Shown: piece by piece, positions 6,813-15,691 of the stretch
How the letters are laid out: each line of letters starts with the position of its first letter
Numbering within the stretch: the first letter of the stretch is position 1
Source: DAOTUB01 sp034437455
Lineage (GTDB): Bacteria > Chloroflexota > Anaerolineae > B4-G1
Length of the DNA: 19,067 nucleotides
Direction of reading: 5' to 3'
Assembly (NCBI GenBank): GCA_034437455.1
Contig: DAOTUB010000245.1
Span: 1 to 19,067 of the forward strand
Program-made: the position numbers and the translations under genes
Notes under the pieces: model-generated
The model's database searches: none
What the model saw: the letters and a program-made list of their open reading frames with translations, nothing else
Told to the model about the DNA's origin: nothing

Positions 6813-8813
6813 TCACTTTCCCAACAGCCGCAGCGCCCGCTCGGCCACGGCCTCGGCGGTGAAGCCGAACTTTTCCATCAACACCGGATAAGGAGCCGAG
6901 GCCCCAAAACGATCCAGTCCCATCACGTCGCCGGTGGGGCCGACGTACTTGCTCCATCCCTGCGTCACGCCGGCCTCGATGGCCAGTCGCGCCGTCAACG
7001 GCGGCGGGAACACCTTCTCCTGGTACGAGACTGGCTGTGCCTCAAAGATCTCCCAACTGGGCATGCTCACCACGCGCACCGCCACGCCCTGTCGGGCCAA
7101 CAAGTCCCGCGCATCCAGCGCCAGGTGCACCTCAGAGCCGCTGGCGACGAGCAACAGGCTGGGGACGCCGGAACTATCGACCAGGATGTACGCGCCGCGG
7201 GCGACCGTCTTGGCCGGATCGAGGCGAGTCTCGAACAACACGGGCAGCTTTTGACGGGTGAGGATCAGCGCGGTGGGACCGTCGCGCCGCTCCAGCGCCA
7301 CGCGCCAGGCCGCGGCGGTCTCGTTCGCATCGGCCGGGCGGATGACGGTCAGGTTGGGGATGACTCGCAGGGCCGCCAACTGCTCCACCGGCTGGTGGGT
7401 CGGCCCATCCTCGCCCAGCCACACCGAGTCGTGGGTCCAGACGTAGATGACAGGCAAACCCATCATCGCCGCCAGGCGCACCGAGGGCCGCATGTAATCG
7501 GAAAAGACGAGAAAGGTGCCGCCGTAGGGGACAAGCTCTCTGTGGAGCGCCAAGCCGTTGAGCATCGCGCCCATGGCGTGCTCCCGCACCCCAAAGCGGA
7601 GATTCCGCCCGGCGGGAGTCTCGCGCTGGAAATCGTCGTAGCCTTTGAGCAGCGTTTTGCAAGAGGGTTCCAGATCGGCGGCTCCGCCGATGAGGGTGGG
7701 TAAGACACCGGCCAGTTTGTTAAGGACAACACCAGAGGCTTGCCGTGTCGCCAGTGGGCCATCCTTCGGAGAAAAGACAGGCAGCGCTTCTTGCCAACCG
7801 TCGGGCAGCTTGCCTGCCCACAGTTGTTCCAACAGCGCCGCCTCCTGCGGGTACTCCTGGGCGTACCGATCGAACATCCCCTGCCAGCGGGCTTGCGCTT
7901 CCTGTCCCTGCTCCACGGCGCGGCGAAAGACCGTCAGTGCTTCCTGGGGGATGAGAAACGGCTCGTCGGCGGGCCAGCTCAACGCTTCCTTCGTCAGTCG
8001 CACCTCCTCCTCGCCCAGCGGCGAGCCGTGAGCGCTGGCCGAGTCCTGCTTGTTGGGACTGCCATATCCGATGTGGGTATGGCAGACAATGAGCGAAGGG
8101 CGCTCGGTCTCCTCCTGGGCCGCATGGATGGCGGCCTCGATCTCCTCGACATCGTGCCCATTCACCTCCTGAACGTACCAGTCGCAGGCGCGGAAGCGGG
8201 CGGCCACATCCTCATTGAACGTCAGGTCTGTGGAGCCTTCGATAGAGATGTCGTTGTCGTCGTAGAGGCAGATCAGCTTCCCTAGCCCCAGATGCCCCGC
8301 CAGCGACGTCGCCTCGCAACTTACTCCCTCCATCAGGTCGCCATCGGAGGCGATGACATAGATGTGATGGTCAAAAATGGAGAGATCGGGCCGGTTGAAG
8401 GTAGCGGCCAGGAAACGCTCGGCCATCGCCATCCCCACCCCGTTGGCAAAGCCCTGTCCCAGAGGGCCGGTGGTCGTTTCGACGCCAGGGGTGATGCCAT
8501 GCTCAGGATGACCAGGGGTGCGGCTGCACCACTGGCGGAAATTCTTCAACTCCTCCAAAGGCAGATCATAGCCGGTGAGGTGAAGCAGGCCGTAGAGCAA
8601 CATCGAGCCGTGCCCAGCCGAAAGCACGAACCGGTCGCGATCGGGCCAATCCGGGTCGGCCGGGTCGTGTTTGAGAAAACGGGCCCACAGTACATAAGCC
8701 GCGTCCGCCATCCCCATCGGCATGCCCGGATGACCGGAGTTCGCTCTCTCCACACCGGCCATCGCCAGTGTGCGAAGCGTGTTGATGCATAGTTGATCAA
8801 GGTTGGTGTTCAT
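6813..8813 (-). CDS. tkt: Transketolase
   Basis: A 666-residue, full-length transketolase. It moves two-carbon ketol units in the pentose phosphate pathway or Calvin cycle using thiamine diphosphate. Visible motifs: NSGHPGMPMGMA (25-36, H28), SAGHGSMLLYG (65-75, H68), TPGHPEHG (99-106), the ThDP-binding SDGDLMEG (156-163) continuing to the conserved Asn-containing stretch DDNDIS, and REHAMG in the pyrimidine-binding domain with the catalytic Glu. The C-terminal transketolase domain follows. The ATG at 8813 is chosen over the longer reading frame because the family begins a few residues before the first helix, AAAGGA-type spacing is present, and a promoter sits just upstream. It heads an operon with the hydrolase and fdhD. 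Confidence 0.97.
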   Translation of the reverse strand: MNTNLDQLCINTLRTLAMAGVERANSGHPGMPMGMADAAYVLWARFLKHDPADPDWPDRDRFVLSAGHGSMLLYGLLHLTGYDLPLEELKNFRQWCSRTPGHPEHGITPGVETTTGPLGQGFANGVGMAMAERFLAATFNRPDLSIFDHHIYVIASDGDLMEGVSCEATSLAGHLGLGKLICLYDDNDISIEGSTDLTFNEDVAARFRACDWYVQEVNGHDVEEIEAAIHAAQEETERPSLIVCHTHIGYGSPNKQDSASAHGSPLGEEEVRLTKEALSWPADEPFLIPQEALTVFRRAVEQGQEAQARWQGMFDRYAQEYPQEAALLEQLWAGKLPDGWQEALPVFSPKDGPLATRQASGVVLNKLAGVLPTLIGGAADLEPSCKTLLKGYDDFQRETPAGRNLRFGVREHAMGAMLNGLALHRELVPYGGTFLVFSDYMRPSVRLAAMMGLPVIYVWTHDSVWLGEDGPTHQPVEQLAALRVIPNLTVIRPADANETAAAWRVALERRDGPTALILTRQKLPVLFETRLDPAKTVARGAYILVDSSGVPSLLLVASGSEVHLALDARDLLARQGVAVRVVSMPSWEIFEAQPVSYQEKVFPPPLTARLAIEAGVTQGWSKYVGPTGDVMGLDRFGASAPYPVLMEKFGFTAEAVAERALRLLGK

Positions 8814-8850
8814 CGTCTGTTCATTCCTTTCACTACAGTCGAGGAATCTA

Positions 8851-8879
8851 TTGTAACCTGGAAAAGTGACAATGGCAAG
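8851..8879 (-). promoter_or_regulatory. Sigma70-type promoter of the tkt operon
   Basis: On the minus strand TTGCCA (8879-8874) and TACAAT (8856-8851) are separated by exactly 17 bases. This places the expected transcript start about 30 bases before the tkt ATG. Another TTGACA lies a little further upstream but lacks a matching -10. Confidence 0.65.
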
Positions 8880-8932
8880 GCTTGTCAAGTGATTGTTGCA
8901 AAATGGGGGGAATTGCTGATGGGCAGGGTCGT

Positions 8933-8964
8933 GGTGGTGCTGGCACCACCGCGCGCAGGTGCCA
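8933..8964. repeat. Overlapping hairpins after the receiver-kinase-receiver gene
   Basis: GGTGGTGC (8933-8940) pairs with GCACCACC (8943-8950). TGGCACC (8941-8947) pairs with GGTGCCA (8958-8964). The two share the middle segment and exclude each other. They lie between the end of the signalling genes and the tkt promoter. A terminator role is possible, but no T-run follows on the minus strand. Confidence 0.5.
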
Positions 8965-8982
8965 GATTGGCGGGAACCGTGA

Positions 8983-10587
8983 CTAGTCCGCATCCAGGAT
9001 GCGACGGATCGTCTTTGCCAGGCGCTCCGCGTCGAACGGTTTGGGAACGACGTCCAGAAAACCCACTTGCTTCAGTTCTTGCAAGTTCGTCTCCATCATA
9101 TAGCCGGTGATGGCCAGCGCCTTTAAGCCAGGACTGGCTTTCTTTAACGCCTGGATCAACTGTTTCCCTCCCATCGTGGGCATCACCAGATCTGCAATCA
9201 CCAGGTTCAATCCTTCTGTTGACCGAAAGATCTCCAGGGCATCCTGTCCATTCGCCGCGGTCAATACCCGGTAGCCCAGCGATTCGAGGATCTCTTGCAT
9301 CGCTTTTCGCAGTCTCTCTGCATCTTCCACCAGCAAGATCGTCTCTTCCCGTCCTGGTGTAGGCGCGAGAGGTTTCTCCGTCTGTTTCTCCTCCGGTTCT
9401 GCAACCTCTTCCTCGTGGGCTGGCAGGTAGATGTGAAATACGGTTCCTTCTCCCAGCTCCGTTTCGACACGGATGTGCCCATTGTGTTGTTTTACGATGC
9501 CGTACACCTGCGCCAATCCCAATCCCGTTCCTTCCCCTGCCGGCTTGGTGGTAAAGAACGGCTCGAATAGATGCGCTTCTGTCTCCTCCGTCATCCCTGC
9601 TCCGGTGTCCGTCACCGTCAGGCAGACCCATTCTTCTCCCGGCTGGACCGATGTGCGGAAGAGTTCGAGGTGCAGTTCTCCCCCCTCTGGCATGGCATCC
9701 CGTGCGTTCAGCGCCAGGTTTATCAGCGCCTGCTGGATGCGAGCGGGATCGGCCTCTACGATGAGTGGGGCGGACCCCGGCGCATCCAGGGTGATGCGGA
9801 TGTTCTCTGGGAACGTTCGTTGCAGGACGCCGATCGTTTCCTTGACAACCGGCACGATATCCAGTGGATGCATCTCTATCATCGAGCTATGGCCAAAACC
9901 CTGGATCTGTCGCACTAGCTTCGCCGCCCGTCGCGATTCGTCGAGGATCGTCTCGAACGCCTCGGTTGCCTGGGCGGGCAGATCGCGCCGGGTCAGGGAC
10001 ATCTGCGCGCAGAGGATGATGGTGGACATCAGATTGTTGAAATCGTGCGCGATGCCTCCCACCAGTCGGCCAATAGCGGCCAGTTGTTCCTGCTGGCGCA
10101 ACTGCTTTTCGCTCTCTCCTAACGCCTCCTCTGCCTGCGCTCGCTCGGCGATTTCTCGCTCGAGTTGGGCGTTCTTTTCTTCCAGTTGCTTTTGAACCGC
10201 CCGCAGGGTCAGGTGAGTTTCCACGCGCGCCAGCACCTCTCGCATCCGAAGAGGCTTGGTCACATAGTCCACAGCTCCGGCGGCGAAGGCTTTGACCTTG
10301 TCCTCGGTTTCGTCCAGGACGGTGGCAAAGATGATGGGGATGTCGCGAGTTCGCTCGTTTGCTTTCAAATACTCGCACACCTGGTAGCCATCCATGCCGG
10401 GCATTTTGATGTCGAGCAGGATCAGAGCGGGTAGGAACTCGCGAGTCATTTCTATCGCCATCGGCCCGTTGCTGGCCGATCGCACCCGGTACCCTCGTCC
10501 GGTCAGCATGGTGGTCAGGAGCTTGAGGTTCGTCACTTGATCGTCGACGATCAAGATAATGCCTTTGTTTAGCGTGGACTCGCTCAT
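8983..10587 (-). CDS. Soluble receiver-kinase-receiver hybrid histidine kinase
   Basis: A 534-residue protein with no membrane helix. Receiver 1 spans ~8-125 (phosphoacceptor D59 in LLDIKMPGMDG, conserved K111). A coiled coil follows (~128-170). The dimerisation domain has GGIAHDFNNL (H181) and the ATPase domain has N294 in NLALNARDAMPEGG, DTGAG (327-331) and GTGLGLAQVYG (353-363). Receiver 2 spans ~415-532 (D466, K516). Receiver 1 could take a phosphoryl group from another kinase to control autophosphorylation. The ATG has a strong GGAGG site. It begins 71 bases after the membrane hybrid kinase stop. Its kinase core and receiver 2 closely resemble those of that neighbour, so they are paralogues. 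No DNA-binding output is present. Confidence 0.92.
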   Translation of the reverse strand: MSESTLNKGIILIVDDQVTNLKLLTTMLTGRGYRVRSASNGPMAIEMTREFLPALILLDIKMPGMDGYQVCEYLKANERTRDIPIIFATVLDETEDKVKAFAAGAVDYVTKPLRMREVLARVETHLTLRAVQKQLEEKNAQLEREIAERAQAEEALGESEKQLRQQEQLAAIGRLVGGIAHDFNNLMSTIILCAQMSLTRRDLPAQATEAFETILDESRRAAKLVRQIQGFGHSSMIEMHPLDIVPVVKETIGVLQRTFPENIRITLDAPGSAPLIVEADPARIQQALINLALNARDAMPEGGELHLELFRTSVQPGEEWVCLTVTDTGAGMTEETEAHLFEPFFTTKPAGEGTGLGLAQVYGIVKQHNGHIRVETELGEGTVFHIYLPAHEEEVAEPEEKQTEKPLAPTPGREETILLVEDAERLRKAMQEILESLGYRVLTAANGQDALEIFRSTEGLNLVIADLVMPTMGGKQLIQALKKASPGLKALAITGYMMETNLQELKQVGFLDVVPKPFDAERLAKTIRRILDAD

Positions 10588-10658
10588 TGCTTTACCTCCT
10601 CACACGAGCGTCCTTAAATTTGTAAAGCGCGTTTTGTTGCTTCGGAATCTTGAACCAT

Positions 10659-13028
10659 TCAGTCTGCGTCAAGCGCCTGGCGAACGATCTGCGCTAGAGT
10701 TTCCACATCGAAGGGTTTGTGGACGACGTCCAGAAAACCGATGGCTTTTAACTCCTCCAGGTCTTTGTGCACCACGTAGCCGGTGATAGCCAGGGCTTTG
10801 ACGTAGGGCGTTATCTTTTTCAGTTCCTGAAGCAAGCGCTTTCCCCCCATCTCGGGCATGACCACATCCGTGATGACCAGATCCACGCTTTCCGCTGCCT
10901 GGTAGACTTTTAGCGCTTCTCGTCCGTTTGTCGCCGCCAACACCCGGTAACCCAGCGAATGTAAGATCTCTTGCCCTATTTTCTTCAATCTTTCCTCGTC
11001 CTCTACCAGCAATATCGTCTCCCCTTGTCCCTGTGGTGGGAGTATGCTCTCCTTCTCCGCTTTTTCGATTCCCTCTTGGTAAGCTGGCAGATAGATGCGA
11101 AATGTGGTTCCTTTTCCCACTGTTGTCTCTAGGCCGACGTATCCTTCGTGCTGCCGGACGATGCCGTACACCTGCGCCAGTCCTAGCCCTGTCCCTTGAC
11201 CCACAGGCTTGGTGGTGAAGAACGGTTCAAAGATGTGGGGCTGTATCTCTGGTGCGATGCCGCTGCCCGTGTCCGAGACGGCCATACAGACCCACTCCCC
11301 GGCCCTCATCTCCTCCAATGGCGGTTCTGTCCCCTGTCTTGCGTGTATTCGGGATAAACTGACGAGCAGTTCTCCTCCCTCCGGCATGGCATCGCGGGCG
11401 TTGGTCGCCAGATTCAACAGTACTTGTTGAATGCGCGTGGGGTCGGCCTCGACCACGCATTCTCTGGCTTGTCTCTCCAAAACCAGGTGAATGTGCTCTG
11501 GGAGCGTGCGTTTTAGAATATCAAAGGTTTTTTCGACAAAGGAGACGAGATCGATCGGCCTGGTGTCCATCATCGCGCGGCGGCTAAAGTCCAGGATCTG
11601 TTGCACCAGTTTCGCCGCCCGTCGCGATTCCTCCAGGATGGCGTCGAGACCAGGCAACAGATCGGGAGGCAGATGGGGTTTGCCCTGCAAGATCTGGACA
11701 CTGAGGATGATAGAGGTCAGGAGATTATTGAAATCGTGGGCGATGCCGCCGGTCAACTGTCCGATAGCGGCCAGCCGTTCTTGTTGGATCACTTGCTTCT
11801 GCGTAGCCTTCAGTTCGACCAGCGTCTTTTCCAGTTCCTCGTTCGTCTCTCTCAGAGCGACGGTGCGTTCGGCCACCTTTTGTTCCAGATGGTTCACCAA
11901 GCCGTGGATGCGCTCGGCCATCGCGTTGAAACTGTCGGCCAGTTGACCTAGCTCGTCGCCGCTGCTGATCCGCGCACGCGCTTCCAGGTTACCGGCTTGC
12001 AGCTCGCCGGCGGCTTGGGTCAACTTGACCACGTTGCGCGTGATGCTTCTGTGGAGCACGTAGGCAATCACGCTCGCCAGCACCAATCCCGCGAACGTGG
12101 TTACCGCCAGTATACCCGTCGCCAGCAGGTCCGTTCGAATGACTCTTGTGTGGGCGTGTGCCACTTCTTGACCGGCCAATGCAATCAACTCGGTCGAGAT
12201 GGGATCGAGGGCCTCCGCTTGTAAGTCAAATTCGTTCGATTTGCTACCGATCGCAACGTCGAGCGTCAGCATCGCTTCGGCTACCGTCCGATAATCGTCG
12301 AGATAGATGAGCGCCTGGGTTTTCTCGTTTTCACCCAGGAAGGATGAACGCTCGATCTCCTGGCGCAAGGGAACGGCGACGTTGAACGCGGATTGCATGA
12401 ACGGGCGCCGGCGCGTGAGTAAGTAATTTTTTTCCAAGACCTGCATATCACGATACAGCGCGAGTAGATTCGGATCGGCGGTCGCCTGCAATATATCCAA
12501 CAGCAAGACCGAGCTTCGGGCCAGTTGTGCTTGCAAGCCTGTATCCTCTGCGGCTAACTTGCCGACTAACCCGACGGCTTCCTCGAACGTGTCGGCGTAA
12601 CGGCTGGCCGCCGAGAGATACAGGTTCAGGTTGACGTCGCTCTCGTGCAAAGCGTCGCTCACGTCCGACTCGGCGATGAGTTGCTGCAATTTGGCGCTGT
12701 GGGCCACGACCTGGGCGATCTGTTCCCGCGCTGGCTCGGCATAAGCCTGGCGCGCTTCTGAAAAACCGATCCGGGGATACCGGAGAAAGAAATCTCGCTC
12801 CAGGCGGCGCGCTCTTTCCAGGTCGCTGCTCATCTTGAGCACCAGGTATTGGATTTCGCTGCTGGTCGAGATGGCCGCTTCTGTCTGGCGGCGGACCGTC
12901 GTCATAGTTCCGTAGCTGATCGTCGCCCCTATCGTTATCAGAATCAACAATAAGCCAAAAGCTACACTGAATTTGGTGGCAATGTTCAGTTCTCGCCACC
13001 GTTGGGATATAGCTTTCCATTGTTTCAT
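10659..13028 (-). CDS. Membrane hybrid sensor histidine kinase with extracytoplasmic helical sensor
   Basis: A 789-residue kinase. TM1 lies at ~20-41, an extracytoplasmic, almost wholly helical region at ~43-300 and TM2 at ~302-325. HAMP spans ~327-380 and a coiled coil ~380-420. The kinase core has GGIAHDFNNL (H431), N543 in NLATNARDAMPEGG, DTGSG (586-590) and GTGLGLAQVYG (612-622). The C-terminal receiver spans ~668-787 (D721, K771). A long helical-bundle sensor plus HAMP and receiver is the layout of TorS-type kinases, which read a binding protein (TorT); here two binding-protein genes lie directly upstream on the same strand, 35 bases away. The pairing is inference. The ATG has GGAGGAG just upstream. 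No Hpt domain is present, unlike TorS. Confidence 0.92.
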   Translation of the reverse strand: MKQWKAISQRWRELNIATKFSVAFGLLLILITIGATISYGTMTTVRRQTEAAISTSSEIQYLVLKMSSDLERARRLERDFFLRYPRIGFSEARQAYAEPAREQIAQVVAHSAKLQQLIAESDVSDALHESDVNLNLYLSAASRYADTFEEAVGLVGKLAAEDTGLQAQLARSSVLLLDILQATADPNLLALYRDMQVLEKNYLLTRRRPFMQSAFNVAVPLRQEIERSSFLGENEKTQALIYLDDYRTVAEAMLTLDVAIGSKSNEFDLQAEALDPISTELIALAGQEVAHAHTRVIRTDLLATGILAVTTFAGLVLASVIAYVLHRSITRNVVKLTQAAGELQAGNLEARARISSGDELGQLADSFNAMAERIHGLVNHLEQKVAERTVALRETNEELEKTLVELKATQKQVIQQERLAAIGQLTGGIAHDFNNLLTSIILSVQILQGKPHLPPDLLPGLDAILEESRRAAKLVQQILDFSRRAMMDTRPIDLVSFVEKTFDILKRTLPEHIHLVLERQARECVVEADPTRIQQVLLNLATNARDAMPEGGELLVSLSRIHARQGTEPPLEEMRAGEWVCMAVSDTGSGIAPEIQPHIFEPFFTTKPVGQGTGLGLAQVYGIVRQHEGYVGLETTVGKGTTFRIYLPAYQEGIEKAEKESILPPQGQGETILLVEDEERLKKIGQEILHSLGYRVLAATNGREALKVYQAAESVDLVITDVVMPEMGGKRLLQELKKITPYVKALAITGYVVHKDLEELKAIGFLDVVHKPFDVETLAQIVRQALDAD

Positions 13029-13050
13029 CGTACTCCTCCAATGCGTGTTT

Positions 13051-13077
13051 CGTCGGGCCTAGCCTATCGGCCCGACG
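13051..13077. repeat. Intercistronic 9-bp hairpin over the lipoprotein stop codon
   Basis: CGTCGGGCC (13051-13059) and GGCCCGACG (13069-13077) form a perfect GC-rich stem with a nine-base loop. It covers the stop codon of the lipoprotein gene and lies 23 bases before the hybrid kinase ATG. No T-run follows on the minus strand, so read-through is expected. Such hairpins often stabilise the upstream message, which would give more binding protein than kinase (inference). Confidence 0.65.
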
Positions 13078-14320
13078 TGTACGTGTATACGACGTTTGAC
13101 TCTAGCCCCTCAAGCCCACCGGAGGGATCGTCCAAACGAACGACGTTGAACGTGCCAACACTGCAATCACCGAACTCGTCGCAGGCAAGCGCGCCCGACA
13201 AGCCCTCCAAGTCGGAGACGGCGTGTAGGGCATCCCGCAGAGCTTGGCGACCAATGTGCAGCGTCCCATCTGCGTCTTGCACCGCCGTCGTTTCTACCGC
13301 GCTGAAGAGTAAGACGACGGCATCGTGGGCATATTCGTAGGAACGTGAAAGGGGCGGTTCACCATATATCGACTCGTACTCGAAGGCAAATGATTCATTG
13401 CTCGAATTTTCTGGAGGGATCAGGCCGACCAAATACATCCCCCTGCCATCCACTCCTACGAATTCGATGAAAGGGTCTCCCCGCAACGCGCCGCTGCCCA
13501 TGAGGAGAACGCTCTCCAGGCCAGCCACTTCTTTGGTTTGCCGGACAACCCGCCCTCCTTCTGGTTGTAAAAGTGGTAAAAAGACTAACTCAGCCCCAGC
13601 ACTGGCGATTGCGGTCAATACGGGATGCATATCCCTGTCCCCCTTATTGACGATGGCATCCAGAACGATCTCCCCACCCAATTCTGCGAACGCCTGCTCG
13701 AATATCTCCGCGAGCCCCTGGGTGTAGGGGTCGCCGTCGTGGATGGCGGCGGCTCGCGTCATGCCCAGTTCCTGGAAGGCAAAAGTCGCCGCTGCCCGTC
13801 CCTGCTCCGCACCGTTGGGCCTGGTGCGAAAGAAGCCTGGTTGCCAGTCAGCGCCTCGTTCTCCATCCAACGCGGTCAAGGATGGCGCAGTGGCCGCCCC
13901 GGAGATCATCACCAAACCAGCCTTGGACATGACCTCTGCCGCAGTGGCAGCCGCCCCAGAGCACGTGGTACCGAGGATAGCCACGACCTGGGGGTCGGCG
14001 ACGGTTTTGAGAGCGGCGGTGGTTCCTCCTTCAGGCAGACATCGCGAATCCTCAAGTTGTATCGCTATCGGATGACCGAGCAGTTGATTATCTCGTCTGG
14101 CGATGGCAAGCTCCATACTCCGGGCTTGCGCGAGGCCGACGTAAGCCATATCGCCGCTCAATGCCTGTAGCACACCCAGCTTGATCGGGTCGCCTGGCGC
14201 GATGTCCACGCAGCCGATGGCGTCGATGCATTCAAAGGGCGGGTTCGCCGGCTGGCAAGCGGACAGCAGGACGATAGCAAACAAAAGTAAGGGCCATGTA
14301 GAAGGTTTGTAACTTGGCAC
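13064..14320 (-). CDS. Type I solute-binding lipoprotein (Leu/Ile/Val-binding family), copy 1
   Basis: A 418-residue protein with an N-terminal hydrophobic segment and the lipobox LSAC (C22), so it should be tethered outside the membrane. The two-lobed Peripla_BP_6-like fold is seen in IKLGVLQALSG (45-55), VVAILGTTCSGA (112-123), GLVMISGAATAPSLT and the second-lobe segments. Six further cysteines (C31, C37, C94, C120, C380, C386) could form three disulfides. The start is GTG at 14320 with GGGGA five bases upstream. It lies 25 bases after copy 2 and is clearly its paralogue along the whole length. Such proteins feed branched-chain amino acid or related ABC importers, but no permease or ATPase gene is adjacent. 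A sensor role with the downstream kinase is the favoured reading. Confidence 0.9.
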   Translation of the reverse strand: MPSYKPSTWPLLLFAIVLLSACQPANPPFECIDAIGCVDIAPGDPIKLGVLQALSGDMAYVGLAQARSMELAIARRDNQLLGHPIAIQLEDSRCLPEGGTTAALKTVADPQVVAILGTTCSGAAATAAEVMSKAGLVMISGAATAPSLTALDGERGADWQPGFFRTRPNGAEQGRAAATFAFQELGMTRAAAIHDGDPYTQGLAEIFEQAFAELGGEIVLDAIVNKGDRDMHPVLTAIASAGAELVFLPLLQPEGGRVVRQTKEVAGLESVLLMGSGALRGDPFIEFVGVDGRGMYLVGLIPPENSSNESFAFEYESIYGEPPLSRSYEYAHDAVVLLFSAVETTAVQDADGTLHIGRQALRDALHAVSDLEGLSGALACDEFGDCSVGTFNVVRLDDPSGGLEGLESNVVYTYTSGR

Positions 14321-14345
14321 GTTCTTCCCCTTTTGTTTGCCTAGC

Positions 14346-15605
14346 TCATTGGTTCGGGCTGTAGGTGCAAACGACGTTTGCCTTCAGCCCTTCCAGCCCG
14401 GCAGATGGATCATCCAGGCGCATAATGGTGAACCCAGAGGCGCCGCAATCGCCAAACTCATCGCAGGAGATTGTGCCCGTCACACCCTCAAAGCCAGAGG
14501 CGGCGTACAGGACATTCTGTAGCGCCTGACGACCGATGTGTAACGTCCCGTCCGCGTTCGCGTCTTGCACCGCCGCCGTTTCGATAGCGTCCAAGAGCAA
14601 GTTGGCTGCATCGTAGGCGTAGGCATAGTCCACGGTGATAGGCAGTCCGCCGTATCTTGTTTTGAATTCAGAGACCAGTTCATCGTTGGCCGGGTTTTCT
14701 GGCAGGCTTGGCCCGGCAAAGTACATGCCCACGCCATCTGAACCGATGGTTTTGATGAAGGGTTCTAACAGCAACGAACTGGCAGTCATAAAAGTGATGG
14801 TTTCCAGGCCGGGCACCTCTTTGGCTTGCCGGACGATGAAGTCTCCTTCGGGTTGGAAGATGGGAAAGAAGAGCAACTCGGCTCCAGAGGCAGCGACAGC
14901 GGTCAGCACAGGGCGCATGTCAACGTCCCCTTTGTTGATAGCCGCGCTCAGAACCACCTCTCCGCCCAACTCTGTAAATGCTCGCCCAAAAATATTCGCC
15001 AGCTCCCGGGTATAGGGATCGTTATCGTTGAGAGTAGCCACTTTGGTTATGCCAAGTTCCTGGAAGGCAAATTCTGCCGCGAAACGCCCCAATGCCGCGT
15101 CGCTACATCTGGTCCGAAAGTAGCCTGGCTGCCAGTGACTGCCTCGTTCTCCTCCTATACCGGTCAAGGAAGGGGCGGTGTTGGAAGCCGAAATCATCAC
15201 CAATCCTGCCTCGGCCATCGTCATGGCCCCGGTCACCGCCGCCCCGGAACAGGTGGGACCAAGAATCGCCACCACTTGCGGGCGAGTGGCGACGTTCAGG
15301 GCCGCGTTGAGACCTCCTTCGGGCGAGCACAGCGAGTCCTCGACGCGCATCTCGATGGGATGTCCGAGGAGCTGATTGCCCCGTCTGGCGATGGCAATTT
15401 CGATGCCGCGGGCTTGCTCGATGCCGCTGGGGGCCGCGCCGCCGCTCAATGCCTGTAATACCCCGATTTCGATGGGTTCGCCCGGCGCGATGTCCACGCA
15501 GCCCAGCGCGTCCATACATTCAAAAGGCCGGTTTGTCCCACAAGTGGACAGTAAAATACCAGCGAATATGACGAGAGATAGCGCACAAGAGTTATGTTTC
15601 CTCAT
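14346..15605 (-). CDS. Type I solute-binding lipoprotein (Leu/Ile/Val-binding family), copy 2
   Basis: A 419-residue lipoprotein with lipobox LSTC (C22) and the same fold as its neighbour. Shared blocks include FEC-x-DA-x-GCVDIAPG (29-42), NQLLGHPI (77-84), TCSGAA (118-123), CDEFGDC and the C-terminal RLDDPS. The cysteines at 30, 36, 93, 119 and in CDEFGDC match copy 1. This copy has extra cysteines at 167 and near the C-terminus. The ATG at 15605 has a strong AAGGAGG site. The ligand pocket cannot be read by eye, but differences in the first-lobe loop (GGAAPSG versus GDMAYVG after the conserved LQALS) suggest a different ligand specificity. It follows the receiver-only gene by 86 bases. Confidence 0.9.
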   Translation of the reverse strand: MRKHNSCALSLVIFAGILLSTCGTNRPFECMDALGCVDIAPGEPIEIGVLQALSGGAAPSGIEQARGIEIAIARRGNQLLGHPIEMRVEDSLCSPEGGLNAALNVATRPQVVAILGPTCSGAAVTGAMTMAEAGLVMISASNTAPSLTGIGGERGSHWQPGYFRTRCSDAALGRFAAEFAFQELGITKVATLNDNDPYTRELANIFGRAFTELGGEVVLSAAINKGDVDMRPVLTAVAASGAELLFFPIFQPEGDFIVRQAKEVPGLETITFMTASSLLLEPFIKTIGSDGVGMYFAGPSLPENPANDELVSEFKTRYGGLPITVDYAYAYDAANLLLDAIETAAVQDANADGTLHIGRQALQNVLYAASGFEGVTGTISCDEFGDCGASGFTIMRLDDPSAGLEGLKANVVCTYSPNQ

Positions 15606-15691
15606 TGTCTGCCTCCTTCATTACAACATGCCTGGCCCCAGCGTTGCGTTTCATCATCTGGGACTCGTTCGTGTTGCGCCTCACGCCAGGG

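Noticed and set aside
7125..7703. 192-codon plus-strand frame opposite transketolase
   Set aside because: It lies wholly antisense to a well-conserved enzyme gene, has no family resemblance, and is explained by high GC.
8814..8993. 60-residue N-terminal extension of transketolase from an upstream ATG
   Set aside because: It would overlap the promoter and the neighbouring kinase stop, and the extension is not part of the family.
13051..13077. Intrinsic terminator after the lipoprotein gene
   Set aside because: The stem is strong, but the minus-strand sequence after it is AAACACGC, with no U-run.
13064..15605. A complete ABC importer operon
   Set aside because: Only binding proteins are present; the neighbouring genes on both sides are signalling proteins.
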